Shown: piece by piece, positions 8,811 to 17,360 of the stretch
Layout: each line of letters begins with the position of its first letter
Numbering within the stretch: the first letter of the stretch is position 1
Assembly: GCF_021233055.1 (NCBI RefSeq)
Contig: NZ_CP089538.1
Span: forward strand, 4,728,501 to 4,792,500
Length of the DNA stretch: 64,000 nucleotides
DNA from: Spirosoma oryzicola
GTDB taxonomy: Bacteria; Bacteroidota; Bacteroidia; Cytophagales; Spirosomataceae
Reading direction: 5' to 3'
The notes under the pieces: generated by a model
The model's database searches: none
Told to the model about the DNA's origin: nothing
What the model saw: the letters and a program-made list of their open reading frames with translations, nothing else
Made by a program: the position numbers and the translations under genes

Positions 8811-9770
8811 ATGAGAAACCGTAGAGATTTTTTGAAACAGGCCAGCCTGTTGACTTTGGGAGGTCTAGCCCTGCCTCAGCTTACGAAAGCGGAACAGCTT
8901 ATTCATCCGACTCTCTCCCGCCCCATTGGTATCCAGCTGTTCACCCTGTTCAAGCAGATGAATGACGACCCGAAAAGCACACTGGAAAAAGTGGCGGCTA
9001 CAGGCTATAAAGAAGTCGAATCTGCTTTCAGCATGCGCGGAAAATACTACGGCTATTCGGTCAAAGAATTTAAAGCACTGGTTGAGGGTATGGGTATGAA
9101 ATGGCGGGCTCACCACGCGGGTGGAGCACCGTTTCGTCCGCGCCCCACTCCACCGGCCAGTACGACCGCTGCGGGTGGAGGAGCGCCACCCGCTCGCAAT
9201 CCATTTGGCAATGGGCCAATGCCAACCATGCTGAACCTGCGGGACAACTACCAGCAATTGGTTGACGATGCCGCCGAAGGAGAACTGAGCTATCTGGTCT
9301 GTGCCAGTACGCCCGTCGCAACGCTGGATGAAATCAACAAGTCAATCGAGGTGTTCCAGAAAACGGGCGAAGCAGCCAAGAAAGCAGGTATTGGCTTCGC
9401 CTACCACAACCACGCTACCGAGTTCGATCCCGTTGAGGGCGGGAAGACACCGTACGAACTAATTCTTTCTCAGACGGATAAAGACCTCGTCAAGATGGAA
9501 CTTGATCTGGCCTGGGCGACCAAGGCGGGTAAAGATCCCGTGGCGTTGTTTAAAGGGCAACCGGGTCGTTTTCCCCTTTGGCACATCAAGGACATCAAGT
9601 CGGATCTGAAAACGATCACGGAAGTCGGAAATGGTGTGGTTGATTTCAAACGCATTTTTGCCGCAGCAGGTATTGCCGGACTTAAATACATTTTCGTTGA
9701 ACAGGATATGGCACCTGGTATCGAGAACATTCAGATCAGCTATCAAAATTTAACCAAGGTGCTGGCCTGA
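8811..9770 (+). CDS. TAT-exported sugar phosphate isomerase/epimerase-like TIM-barrel protein
   Basis: A 319-residue protein. The N-terminus carries a twin-arginine signal (RNRRDFLKQA followed by a hydrophobic stretch). The body fits the xylose-isomerase-like TIM barrel (AP_endonuc_2): IGIQLFTLF, YKEVESAF, FAYHNHATEF, KMELDLAWATKAG and the HIKD motif that places metal ligands. A Pro/Ala/Gly-rich insert around residues 105-135 interrupts the barrel and is probably a surface loop. Members isomerise or epimerise sugars and inositols; the substrate is not clear. The ATG at 8811 begins the TAT signal. Confidence 0.9.
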   Translation: MRNRRDFLKQASLLTLGGLALPQLTKAEQLIHPTLSRPIGIQLFTLFKQMNDDPKSTLEKVAATGYKEVESAFSMRGKYYGYSVKEFKALVEGMGMKWRAHHAGGAPFRPRPTPPASTTAAGGGAPPARNPFGNGPMPTMLNLRDNYQQLVDDAAEGELSYLVCASTPVATLDEINKSIEVFQKTGEAAKKAGIGFAYHNHATEFDPVEGGKTPYELILSQTDKDLVKMELDLAWATKAGKDPVALFKGQPGRFPLWHIKDIKSDLKTITEVGNGVVDFKRIFAAAGIAGLKYIFVEQDMAPGIENIQISYQNLTKVLA

Positions 9771-9806
9771 TTGGTGGAATACGCCGAAAGACGTTAGCCT
9801 TTAGAT

Positions 9807-9846
9807 AGCCCTCACGGACCCGTTTTCGAATGAGTTCGTGAGGGTT
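9807..9846 (+). terminator. Possible hairpin terminator between the TIM-barrel and esterase genes
   Basis: An 8-bp perfect core (CCCTCACG at 9809-9816, CGTGAGGG at 9837-9844) extends with G-U pairs to 12 bp around a 16-base loop. There is no strong T-run after it, so the assignment is weak. Confidence 0.4.
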
Positions 9847-9963
9847 ATGCGGTTGATAGACTTTGGTTTTGGTTTCCGGCGATACTTTTTGAGTAAAGCC
9901 TCCTTTATTTCATCTTTCTGTTATGAAGTTTCTGTCTGACGCCTACTTTCTCCCTGTACCTGT

Positions 9964-11124
9964 ATGAATCTCCCTTTTCAACTACGCGTACCTGCCTGCG
10001 GACTGCTAACGCTGGCGTTGAGTTTGCCGGTAATGGCTCAAATGCCGCAACGGCAGCCGACTCCGAACGATACGCTTCAATCACCCCGCGTACTCAACGA
10101 CAAACGTATTGCCTTGAGCATCTATGCACCTAAGGCAAGCGAGGTAACAGTATCCGGCGATTTTCTGTCGCCAGCGAAACCGCTTAGCCTTGCTAAAAAT
10201 GAGCAGGGCGTCTGGTCCGTTCTCATTGGGCCGCTCAAACCGGATTATTACACCTACACCCTAACGGTTGATGGCGTTCGGACGATAGATCCCAAAAATC
10301 CGGTTATCAAACAAGGTATCAGTAGTCTCGAAAATGTAATGACCGTACCCGGTGATGCCACCGCATTCGAAGACAATCAGTCTGTGCCGCATGGTGAAGT
10401 CCGCGAAGTATGGTACCCGTCGAAATCGCTGGGAATGATGCGTCGGATGCATGTCTACACACCACCTGGTTACGAAAAAGGCGCGACAAAATATCCCGTT
10501 TTCTACCTACTGCATGGCGGAGGTGACGACGACTCCGGCTGGAATTCCATCGGGCGTGCGGGTTTTATTCTCGATAATTTGCTGGCTTCCGGCAAAGCTA
10601 AACCCATGATCGTGGTGATGCCTAATGGCAGTATGCCCATGAACAACAAGCCAGGTAGTGATCTGGCTCAGTCCATGTCAGCCATGCGGGCTTTGTTCGC
10701 CGATGAACTATTGAAAGAGGTGATGCCTCAGGTTGAGAAAACCTACCGCACGCTGAACAACCGCGAAAATCGGGCTATAGCAGGGCTGTCGATGGGCGGT
10801 TTTCAAACGCTGGATGTCACGCTGAGCCACCCGGAACTGTTTGATTACGTTGGCGTATTCAGCTCAGGGTTTTTCGGTGCAACGATCGATGAAGCCGAAA
10901 CCAAATACGCCAAGGCATTGCAGGACCCGGCATTTAACAAAGGCAAAAAGCTATTCTGGGTCGAAATTGGCAAAGACGATTTTGTGATGGATGCCAACAA
11001 GAAAACGCTGGCTCTCCTCGACAAACACAACATCAAATACCAGTACAAAGAAACGGATGGCGGTCACACCTGGATCAACTGGCGGCAGTACCTGCACGAG
11101 TACGCTCCGCTGTTGTTTCGTTAG
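9964..11124 (+). CDS. Secreted esterase with N-terminal CBM48-like module
   Basis: A 386-residue exported protein with a signal peptide in residues 1-25. Residues 45-130 form an E-set/CBM48-like beta domain (IYAPKASEVTVSGDF and PDYYTYTLTVDG). Residues 145-386 are an esterase D/Fes-type alpha/beta hydrolase with an oxyanion stretch (FYLLHGGGDDDSGW), nucleophile Ser276 in GLSMGG, a probable Asp in GKDDFV and a His in GGHTWINW. This layout is common in polysaccharide-linked acyl esterases, such as feruloyl or acetyl-xylan esterases, and siderophore esterases. The substrate is not determined. It ends 16 bases from convergent rodA. Confidence 0.9.
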   Translation: MNLPFQLRVPACGLLTLALSLPVMAQMPQRQPTPNDTLQSPRVLNDKRIALSIYAPKASEVTVSGDFLSPAKPLSLAKNEQGVWSVLIGPLKPDYYTYTLTVDGVRTIDPKNPVIKQGISSLENVMTVPGDATAFEDNQSVPHGEVREVWYPSKSLGMMRRMHVYTPPGYEKGATKYPVFYLLHGGGDDDSGWNSIGRAGFILDNLLASGKAKPMIVVMPNGSMPMNNKPGSDLAQSMSAMRALFADELLKEVMPQVEKTYRTLNNRENRAIAGLSMGGFQTLDVTLSHPELFDYVGVFSSGFFGATIDEAETKYAKALQDPAFNKGKKLFWVEIGKDDFVMDANKKTLALLDKHNIKYQYKETDGGHTWINWRQYLHEYAPLLFR

Positions 11125-11140
11125 ACAAACCTCGTCAGAA

Positions 11141-12421
11141 TCAACGTCGTGTCAATGCCGTCCGGCGAGAATCGAGCTTGAGGAAGATAAACAGCAGAAT
11201 AGAGAACGACCACAGCGATGAGCCTCCATAGCTAAAAAACGGAAGCGGGATTCCGATCACAGGCATCAAACCAATGGTCATTCCAATATTGACCAGGACG
11301 TGAAAAAAGATGATTCCAGCCACGCAGTAGCCATAAACGCGGGCAAATTTGCTGCGCTGCTTCTCGGCCAGAATCACGATGCGCGACAACAAGCCAACAA
11401 ACAAGGCAATAACGACGGCGCTGCCAATGAAGCCATGTTCTTCGCCAATGGTACAGAAAATAAAATCAGTACTTTGTTCGGGTACGAAGTCAAATTTTGT
11501 CTGCGTACCCTCTAAAAACCCTTTGCCCTGAAGTCGTCCCGAACCAATGGCAATCTTGGCCTGCGTCACGTTCCAGCCAACACCCAATGGGTCAATGGTT
11601 GGATCGACCAATACTTTAATGCGGTTTCGCTGGTGTTTTTGCAAAACGTTATTCACAAAAAAATCCACGCCCGTCACGAACACCATCATAACAGCGCCGA
11701 CAATTCCCATTGAAATGAAGTTGCTTATGGTCCGGTTGTAACGCGGCATCAGCGCAATAATAAGCAGCAGCAGCACTACGATTCCGGCAAAAATGTACAG
11801 TTTAGGAAAGATGAGCGCCAGTACAAACAAAGCCACAGCCGTAATACCCATCGCTGGAATCCAGCCGGGTAGTCCTTCGCGGTAAAGCATGATCGCGAAG
11901 GAAGCGAAGACCAGTGTAGAACCCGTTTCATTAGAAGCCAGAATCAAAATACAGGGCAGCACGATAATGCCAGCGATGTACATCAGGTCTTTCCGTTTGG
12001 TAAGACTAACACCCGGATTGTCCAGGTATTTCGCCAGTGCTAGCCCTGTAGCCATCTTGGCAAATTCGGCGGGCTGGATCTGAAATGCGCCAAACTTAAT
12101 CCAGGAGTGTGACCCTTTGATGTTGGCTCCTGCCACCAATACCAGCAGTAGCATTAGAATCATAAACGCGTAAAACAAGTACGCGAACGAATCAAAGAAC
12201 TTATGGTTGACAACCATAATACAGATAATCAGAATGACCGTGGTACAGATCCACATCATCTGCTTACCGGCATTGGTCGTCATATCGAAAAGACTGGTGT
12301 GGTCCTCAGGACTGTAAACGGCAGCGTACACATTGAGCCATCCCATAGTGACGCAGCCTAGGTACAGCACTAAGGTTAGCCAGTCGATGTCCTGAGTAAA
12401 TAGATCGTTATTACGAGACAC
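11141..12421 (-). CDS. rodA: Rod-shape-determining SEDS glycosyltransferase RodA
   Basis: A 426-residue inner-membrane protein with about ten helices. SEDS signatures include GSHSWIKFGAFQIQPAEFAK, the periplasmic region QTKFDFVPEQSTDFIFCTIGEEHGF with the conserved catalytic Asp, and the C-terminal PVIGIPLPFFSYGGSS. RodA polymerises lipid II into glycan strands during elongation, together with the class B PBP encoded just upstream (mrdA, 80 bases away, same strand). The Pro-Phe-Phe-Ser-Tyr-Gly-Gly signature and pairing with PBP2 favour RodA over FtsW. The two genes probably form an operon. Confidence 0.94.
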   Translation of the reverse strand: MSRNNDLFTQDIDWLTLVLYLGCVTMGWLNVYAAVYSPEDHTSLFDMTTNAGKQMMWICTTVILIICIMVVNHKFFDSFAYLFYAFMILMLLLVLVAGANIKGSHSWIKFGAFQIQPAEFAKMATGLALAKYLDNPGVSLTKRKDLMYIAGIIVLPCILILASNETGSTLVFASFAIMLYREGLPGWIPAMGITAVALFVLALIFPKLYIFAGIVVLLLLIIALMPRYNRTISNFISMGIVGAVMMVFVTGVDFFVNNVLQKHQRNRIKVLVDPTIDPLGVGWNVTQAKIAIGSGRLQGKGFLEGTQTKFDFVPEQSTDFIFCTIGEEHGFIGSAVVIALFVGLLSRIVILAEKQRSKFARVYGYCVAGIIFFHVLVNIGMTIGLMPVIGIPLPFFSYGGSSLWSFSILLFIFLKLDSRRTALTRR

Positions 12422-12502
12422 TTTTGGGTATTGTTTATCTATTGACTTTATAAAGAAGAAGCAGCTAACGCTATTCTATAAACTCGAAAAGCGAACGTTT
12501 AT

Positions 12503-14467
12503 TTAATAGCCACTCACCGTCGCTGTGGCCGTTGTTGACCTTGGCTTTGTAGAGGTCATGAATGGTTTAGACGGTACTGGCTTGGGTTCCTTCTGCACAG
12601 TATCCTTTTTTGAAGGGGCCGGTTTTTTCGGCGTTAGCAGAAAGTTGGCGGGTGGCAAATAATTGGAGGCCAGCACCTGCGCTTCGAGTTTTTTTGCTTC
12701 GGTTATCCGTTTCAGATATCGTTCAGCAACCAAAGCCGCTACGGATGCTGCTGCTTTACCACCCCATCCGGCATTTTCGACGAAAACAGCCACCGCAATT
12801 TTAGGGTCATTCATGGGGGCGAACCCGATAAAAATCGAGTGATCGAACTTGTGGCCGAACTTCGCGTTCTGCGACGTGCCCGTTTTTCCGCAAAGATCAA
12901 TCCCGGCAATATTCGCCAGCGGAGTCACGGTACCATTGGCAACCGCTCCGCGCATTCCGTCAATAACGGGCAGGTAATATTTGTAGTCAATACCGGTTTC
13001 ATGGCGTTCGTGGTATTCACTGGGTACACCAGCCCCCGCCTTTTCGAAACCCTTAATGTAATGCGGGGTAATGTACCAACCCCGGTTGGCAATTGTTGCC
13101 GCCAGGTTGACCAGTTTAAGCGGGCTGATCAACAACTCACCTTCACCAATACTCAGCGAGTAAACGTTCGAGAACTTCCACCGCAACGCACCCCGGTACG
13201 CCTTGTCGTAGTACTCAGGCGTTGGTAGATTTCCTTTGCGTTCGCTTGGTAGATCAACGCCTAGCCGTGAGCCGATGCCAAACTTTTCGACCATATCGTG
13301 CCACTGCTGCAAGCCTATTGCCGACGCTTTGAATACGTTGCTTTCGCCGTTGAAATACAAAAACTTCCGAAAGACGTAGTAGAAGTAAGGATTACAGGAG
13401 TTTTGCACGGCCCCGCGCAAGTTGTTACCACCCCGGCAGTGACACCGCATCGGCGATCCAGCATGACCGTAGATCGTATTTGGAAAAAGCGATCCCTGTT
13501 GCTGAGCAACCAGCGCCTGAATAAGCTTAAACGTCGATCCAGGTCGGTAGCTGGACATGATAGGCCGATTGATCAGCGGCTTGTACGGATTCTTGACTAA
13601 GGCGCGGTAATTCTTTGAAAAATAACGGCTCGACAAGAGATTCGGGTCGTAAGTCGGCGCTGAAACCGAAACCAGAATTTCCCCTGTCGATGGCTCTACG
13701 GCTAACACCGCTCCCACTTTATTTTGCATCAGGCTGTCGGCGTACCGCTGTACCTCTACATCGATGCCCGTAATGAGGTTCTGCCCGGCAACGGCGAGCG
13801 TGTCGAAAGCCCCGTTCTTCCAGGACCCTTTGTTCACCCCACGCACGTTCTGCATCATAAATTTGACGCCCCGTTTGCCCCGCAATTGCTCTTCGTACTG
13901 TTCTTCCAAACCGTTGTTACCGATATAATCGCCCTGCCGGTAATACGGAATATCCTGTTCTTCGAGTTTCTTTTTGCTGATTTCGCTGACGTATCCCAAC
14001 GCGTTAGCCATCGTATGCGCCGGGTAAGTTCGCATAGAGCTAATCACAGGTTCAAAACCACGGTAATCCACCAACGCGTCCTGAATCCGGGCAAAATCTT
14101 CCTTGGACAGCTGACGCAAGAACAGCGATGGTTTAACCGGGGAGTAATTCTTCGCCAGCCCCATGATACTGTCAAAGTCAGAACGAGTAATGTCCATCAT
14201 CCGGCAAAACGCTACCGTATCCGGAATACGCACCTGCTTGGGCGTTACGTACAGATCGTAAACAGGAGTATTGTAAACGATCAGTTTGTTGTTGCGGTCA
14301 TAAATCTGTCCGCGATAGGGTATTTCGATGACTCGCTTAATCGAATTCTTCGACGCTCCCAGCGAGTAGGTATCGTCAAGGACCTGCAAATAAAACAATC
14401 GGGCCAGATACGTCAGTGCGACAAGACAGAAAACGCCGATAATGACATACTTACGATTCTCCAACAT
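12503..14467 (-). CDS. mrdA: Penicillin-binding protein 2 (elongation transpeptidase)
   Basis: A 654-residue class B PBP with one N-terminal membrane helix (about 8-28), a dimerisation domain with RGQIYDRNN, and a transpeptidase domain. The active-site serine is in STFK (Ser311 to Lys314), followed by a Ser-Cys-Asn box in VQNSCNPYF and the KTGTSQ box. It cross-links lateral-wall peptidoglycan with RodA, whose gene follows directly. The C-terminal ~60 residues are a Pro/Lys/Thr-rich, probably disordered tail. mreB, mreC and mreD are not adjacent upstream, unlike many rod operons. A promoter-like TAACTTTG box lies about 40 bases before the ATG. Confidence 0.94.
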   Translation of the reverse strand: MLENRKYVIIGVFCLVALTYLARLFYLQVLDDTYSLGASKNSIKRVIEIPYRGQIYDRNNKLIVYNTPVYDLYVTPKQVRIPDTVAFCRMMDITRSDFDSIMGLAKNYSPVKPSLFLRQLSKEDFARIQDALVDYRGFEPVISSMRTYPAHTMANALGYVSEISKKKLEEQDIPYYRQGDYIGNNGLEEQYEEQLRGKRGVKFMMQNVRGVNKGSWKNGAFDTLAVAGQNLITGIDVEVQRYADSLMQNKVGAVLAVEPSTGEILVSVSAPTYDPNLLSSRYFSKNYRALVKNPYKPLINRPIMSSYRPGSTFKLIQALVAQQQGSLFPNTIYGHAGSPMRCHCRGGNNLRGAVQNSCNPYFYYVFRKFLYFNGESNVFKASAIGLQQWHDMVEKFGIGSRLGVDLPSERKGNLPTPEYYDKAYRGALRWKFSNVYSLSIGEGELLISPLKLVNLAATIANRGWYITPHYIKGFEKAGAGVPSEYHERHETGIDYKYYLPVIDGMRGAVANGTVTPLANIAGIDLCGKTGTSQNAKFGHKFDHSIFIGFAPMNDPKIAVAVFVENAGWGGKAAASVAALVAERYLKRITEAKKLEAQVLASNYLPPANFLLTPKKPAPSKKDTVQKEPKPVPSKPFMTSTKPRSTTATATVSGY

Positions 14468-14503
14468 GAGAATATATACTTACTTCAAGCTACGTACTCT
14501 ATA

Positions 14504-14511
14504 CAAAGTTA
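14504..14511 (-). promoter_or_regulatory. Candidate -7 box for mrdA-rodA
   Basis: TAACTTTG read on the minus strand matches TAnnTTTG exactly and lies 37 bases from the mrdA ATG. The -33 region (TTC rather than TTG) is imperfect. Confidence 0.45.
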
Positions 14512-14600
14512 GTGCTTTAATCACGAACTATGCATGATAAACGTTGAAGTAAACTAAGTCATTTTAGCATCCTTTATCATTCCTATTTCCTCCCTAAATC

Positions 14601-15623
14601 TTACCATCCTTTGGCGGACGTTTTTACTCGGCAGAGGTACATATCCGCTGTTATATAGAGCGTTGAACCATCGTCACCCCAGGCACAGTTGGCCGTGGCA
14701 CCACCAATTTTGATATGCCCCAGAAACTCACCCGCAGGAGAAAGAACCAATACGCCACCCGGCCTGGTAGTCCAGATATTTCCGTCGCGGTCCACTTTCA
14801 TTCCGTCGAAACCGCCCGACAACCCTTGCTTTTTTAACCCGTCAGCACCAAACACAACCCGCCCCTTACCAACGGAGCCATCGGCTTGCAGGGGGTAAGC
14901 CATAATAACGGGCCGTTCTGGATCTGACTGAGCTACATATAGCGTTTTTTCATCCGGCGACAACGCAATACCGTTGGGCCGGGTCAGATCACTAACGACC
15001 ATCGACACCACTCCCTGCTGACCAATCCGGTACACGCCAAACTCGTTTATTTCGCGACTGGGATCGTTTTCTTTTTTAGGCATTCCGTACGGCGGATCGG
15101 TGAAATAATAACTCCCGTTCGAATGCGCGACGACATCATTAGGGCTGTTGAAGCGTTTGCCATTATAATTGTCAGCCAGGGTACGCTTCCCGCCGACTCC
15201 ATCCAGTGGCATGGCCGTTACGCGCCGGTCACCGTGTTCACAGGCGATGAGCCGCCCGTTCGCATCAACGGTTAGTCCATTGGAACCAGGTTCATCGCCG
15301 TAAACGCCTAAACCTGTATAGCCCGATGGTTTTAGAAAGGGTGTGACCCCTTCTTTTTCGGTCCATTTATAAATCGTATTCTGCGGTACATCGGAAAATA
15401 ACAAAAAATTACCACCGGCAGCCTTTCCATTTCTTACCCAGACGGGTCCTTCCGTCCACATAAAGCCGCTGGCCAGTACTTCAATCCGGGCATCTTTTGG
15501 TAGCAGTTTATCAAGTCGAGGGTCGAGCCGTACAATCTGCCCGATAGTCGGGTAAGGAGTTGGCTGCGCCAGGCTCTGACCAAGCGCCATTACTATCAAA
15601 CAAGTCAGTATGAATGATTTCAT
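14601..15623 (-). CDS. Secreted SMP-30/gluconolactonase-family protein
   Basis: A 340-residue exported protein with signal peptide MKSFILTCLIVMALGQSLAQ. The six-bladed propeller of the SMP-30/gluconolactonase family is shown by EGPVWV, SDVPQNTIYKW, PNDVVAHSNGSYYFTDPPYG, RPNGIALSPDEKTLYVAQSD and FDGMKVDRDGNIW, which supply the Glu, Asn and Asp metal ligands. Members hydrolyse sugar lactones with a divalent metal. The ATG at 15623 is chosen because it starts the signal peptide. It is divergent from the Gfo/Idh/MocA gene, another probable periplasmic sugar enzyme, which hints at a shared sugar-oxidation role (inference). Confidence 0.92.
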   Translation of the reverse strand: MKSFILTCLIVMALGQSLAQPTPYPTIGQIVRLDPRLDKLLPKDARIEVLASGFMWTEGPVWVRNGKAAGGNFLLFSDVPQNTIYKWTEKEGVTPFLKPSGYTGLGVYGDEPGSNGLTVDANGRLIACEHGDRRVTAMPLDGVGGKRTLADNYNGKRFNSPNDVVAHSNGSYYFTDPPYGMPKKENDPSREINEFGVYRIGQQGVVSMVVSDLTRPNGIALSPDEKTLYVAQSDPERPVIMAYPLQADGSVGKGRVVFGADGLKKQGLSGGFDGMKVDRDGNIWTTRPGGVLVLSPAGEFLGHIKIGGATANCAWGDDGSTLYITADMYLCRVKTSAKGW

Positions 15624-15842
15624 TGAATAATCGGGTTTTGTAGGAATAAGAGCAAGATTACGAAAGTGACGGAGTATAGCCACGTGAACAAGGTGTTTTT
15701 GGCGAGTTTTTTAATTATTAAATTATTTAAAAAATTAATCGAGACTTCGTTTATTTTTACAGACGATTCATTCAACAGGATTGATGCTGTTTGTCAGCGT
15801 AATCTTCGTTTTACCCTTCATAAATCCTCAATCTATTTTAGC

Positions 15843-17276
15843 ATGAAAAACGACAAACGGGCGGCTTCATCGGAGACAAATGGGCAAAGTTCCCGCCGAT
15901 CTTTCCTGAAGACCCTCGGTATTGCCGGTACAGCCGCTGCCGCTTCTCCTGTTGCCTTGGCGAAGCCCAACGCTACTCCTATCCCTCAATACCTCGACCT
16001 GATAAAAAGCCACTCCAGCACAGCGGCTAATGACAAAATCCGAATTGCCCTCGTTGGTACGGGCGGCATGGGCATTGGCGATACGCAAACGGCGCTGATG
16101 GTCGATGGTATCGAGATGGTTGCAGCCTGCGATTTGTATGATGGTCGTCTTCGTCGGGCCCGCGAACTTTGGGGCGAACAGTTGCCCGTTACCAAGGACT
16201 ACCGGGAAATACTAGAGCGTAAAGACGTTGACGCCATCATCAACGGTACCACCGACCACTGGCACGAAAAAATATCGACCGACGCCATGCGCAAAGGCAA
16301 GCACGTGTATTGCGAAAAGCCAATGGTGCAAAAATTTGAAGATGGGCATACGCTCATTAAAGTGGCCAAAGAAACCGGTAAAGTGTTTCAGGTCGGCAGC
16401 CAGTTCGCCAGTTCACTGCTGATTGCCAAAGCCCGTGAACTGATGAAAGCGGGTGACATTGGTGAACTAGTTTTTGCCGAAGCCATCTACGACCGACACA
16501 GCGCAATGGGTGCCTGGCAATATTCTATCCCCCCCGATGCGTCACCCCAGACCGTTGACTGGGATACGTACCTTGGTAGCGCGCCCAAACGCCCCTGGGA
16601 CCCGCTCCGTTTTTTCCGGTGGCGGAATTACCAGGACTATGGCACCGGCATTGCGGGTGATCTGTACGTCCACCTGCTGACCTCGCTACATTGCATCACG
16701 GGTTCGAAAGGACCAACCCGCGTGTATTCGAGCGGAGGTACGCGCTACTGGAAAGATGGTCGCGATGTGCCGGACATTCAGTTAAGTATCTACGATTATC
16801 CGAAAACAGCGGAACATCCCGAGTTTAACCTTACGACCCGCTCAAATTTCGTTGATGGCGGGGGTGGTAATTACCTGGTTCGGATTGTCGGCACGGAAGG
16901 TGATCTATCGCTTGGTTTTGACAGCCTGACAGTTCACCGCAATAAATTCCCGAAAGCGCCGGGTATGTCTATCGATAACTTCCCGAAAGATCAGAAAGAG
17001 TTGTTCGTTAAGGAATACGCGAAAATGTATCCTTCCCGTCCGGAATTGGAAGGTCCGAAAGAATTTAAGTATTCGTTCCCCAAAGATTACAAGGGAGACC
17101 GTTACGAGCACTTTGCGAATTTCTTCAACTCGATTCGGACAGGAGCACCGAACGTCGAAGATGCTACCTTCGGTCTGCGTGCCTGTGGTCCGACACAGTG
17201 CGGCAACATGAGCTTTGCGCAAAAGAAAGCGATTAGCTGGGACCCGATCAATATGAAGATTCTGGGCGCTGTGTAA
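15843..17276 (+). CDS. TAT-exported Gfo/Idh/MocA-family oxidoreductase
   Basis: A 477-residue protein. A twin-arginine signal (SSRRSFLKTLG followed by an Ala-rich stretch) directs export of the folded, cofactor-loaded enzyme. The Rossmann motif IRIALVGTGGMGIGD binds NAD(P), and CEKPMVQ carries the conserved Glu-Lys-Pro of the family. The C-terminal alpha/beta domain contains DLYVHLLTSLHCITG. Substrate is probably a sugar or cyclitol, as in related glycosidase-type members, but is unproven. The start at 15843 gives the TAT signal; the region upstream is AT-rich and unlike coding sequence. Confidence 0.92.
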   Translation: MKNDKRAASSETNGQSSRRSFLKTLGIAGTAAAASPVALAKPNATPIPQYLDLIKSHSSTAANDKIRIALVGTGGMGIGDTQTALMVDGIEMVAACDLYDGRLRRARELWGEQLPVTKDYREILERKDVDAIINGTTDHWHEKISTDAMRKGKHVYCEKPMVQKFEDGHTLIKVAKETGKVFQVGSQFASSLLIAKARELMKAGDIGELVFAEAIYDRHSAMGAWQYSIPPDASPQTVDWDTYLGSAPKRPWDPLRFFRWRNYQDYGTGIAGDLYVHLLTSLHCITGSKGPTRVYSSGGTRYWKDGRDVPDIQLSIYDYPKTAEHPEFNLTTRSNFVDGGGGNYLVRIVGTEGDLSLGFDSLTVHRNKFPKAPGMSIDNFPKDQKELFVKEYAKMYPSRPELEGPKEFKYSFPKDYKGDRYEHFANFFNSIRTGAPNVEDATFGLRACGPTQCGNMSFAQKKAISWDPINMKILGAV

Positions 17277-17291
17277 AGTTTATCAATTACG

Positions 17292-17356
17292 CTGAACGCT
17301 GAAAAAGCCGTATGCCATATCTTGGAGATATGGCATACGGCTTTTTCAGCGTTCAG
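17292..17356. terminator. 30-bp perfect palindromic bidirectional terminator
   Basis: The arms at 17292-17321 and 17327-17356 are exact reverse complements around a five-base loop (TTGGA). The core contains an AAAAAGCC / GGCTTTTT pair, so on either strand the hairpin ends in T-rich RNA. It sits between the convergent oxidoreductase (+) and MG2/plug (-) genes and should stop transcription from both sides. Confidence 0.9.
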
Positions 17357-17360
17357 ATAG

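Noticed and set aside
8060-8812. 250-residue minus-strand frame antisense to the yceI-like gene
   Set aside because: YceI motifs, promoter box and terminator all support the plus strand.
13724-14512. 262-residue plus-strand frame antisense to mrdA
   Set aside because: PBP2 on the minus strand is unambiguous, and the opposite frame has no domain.
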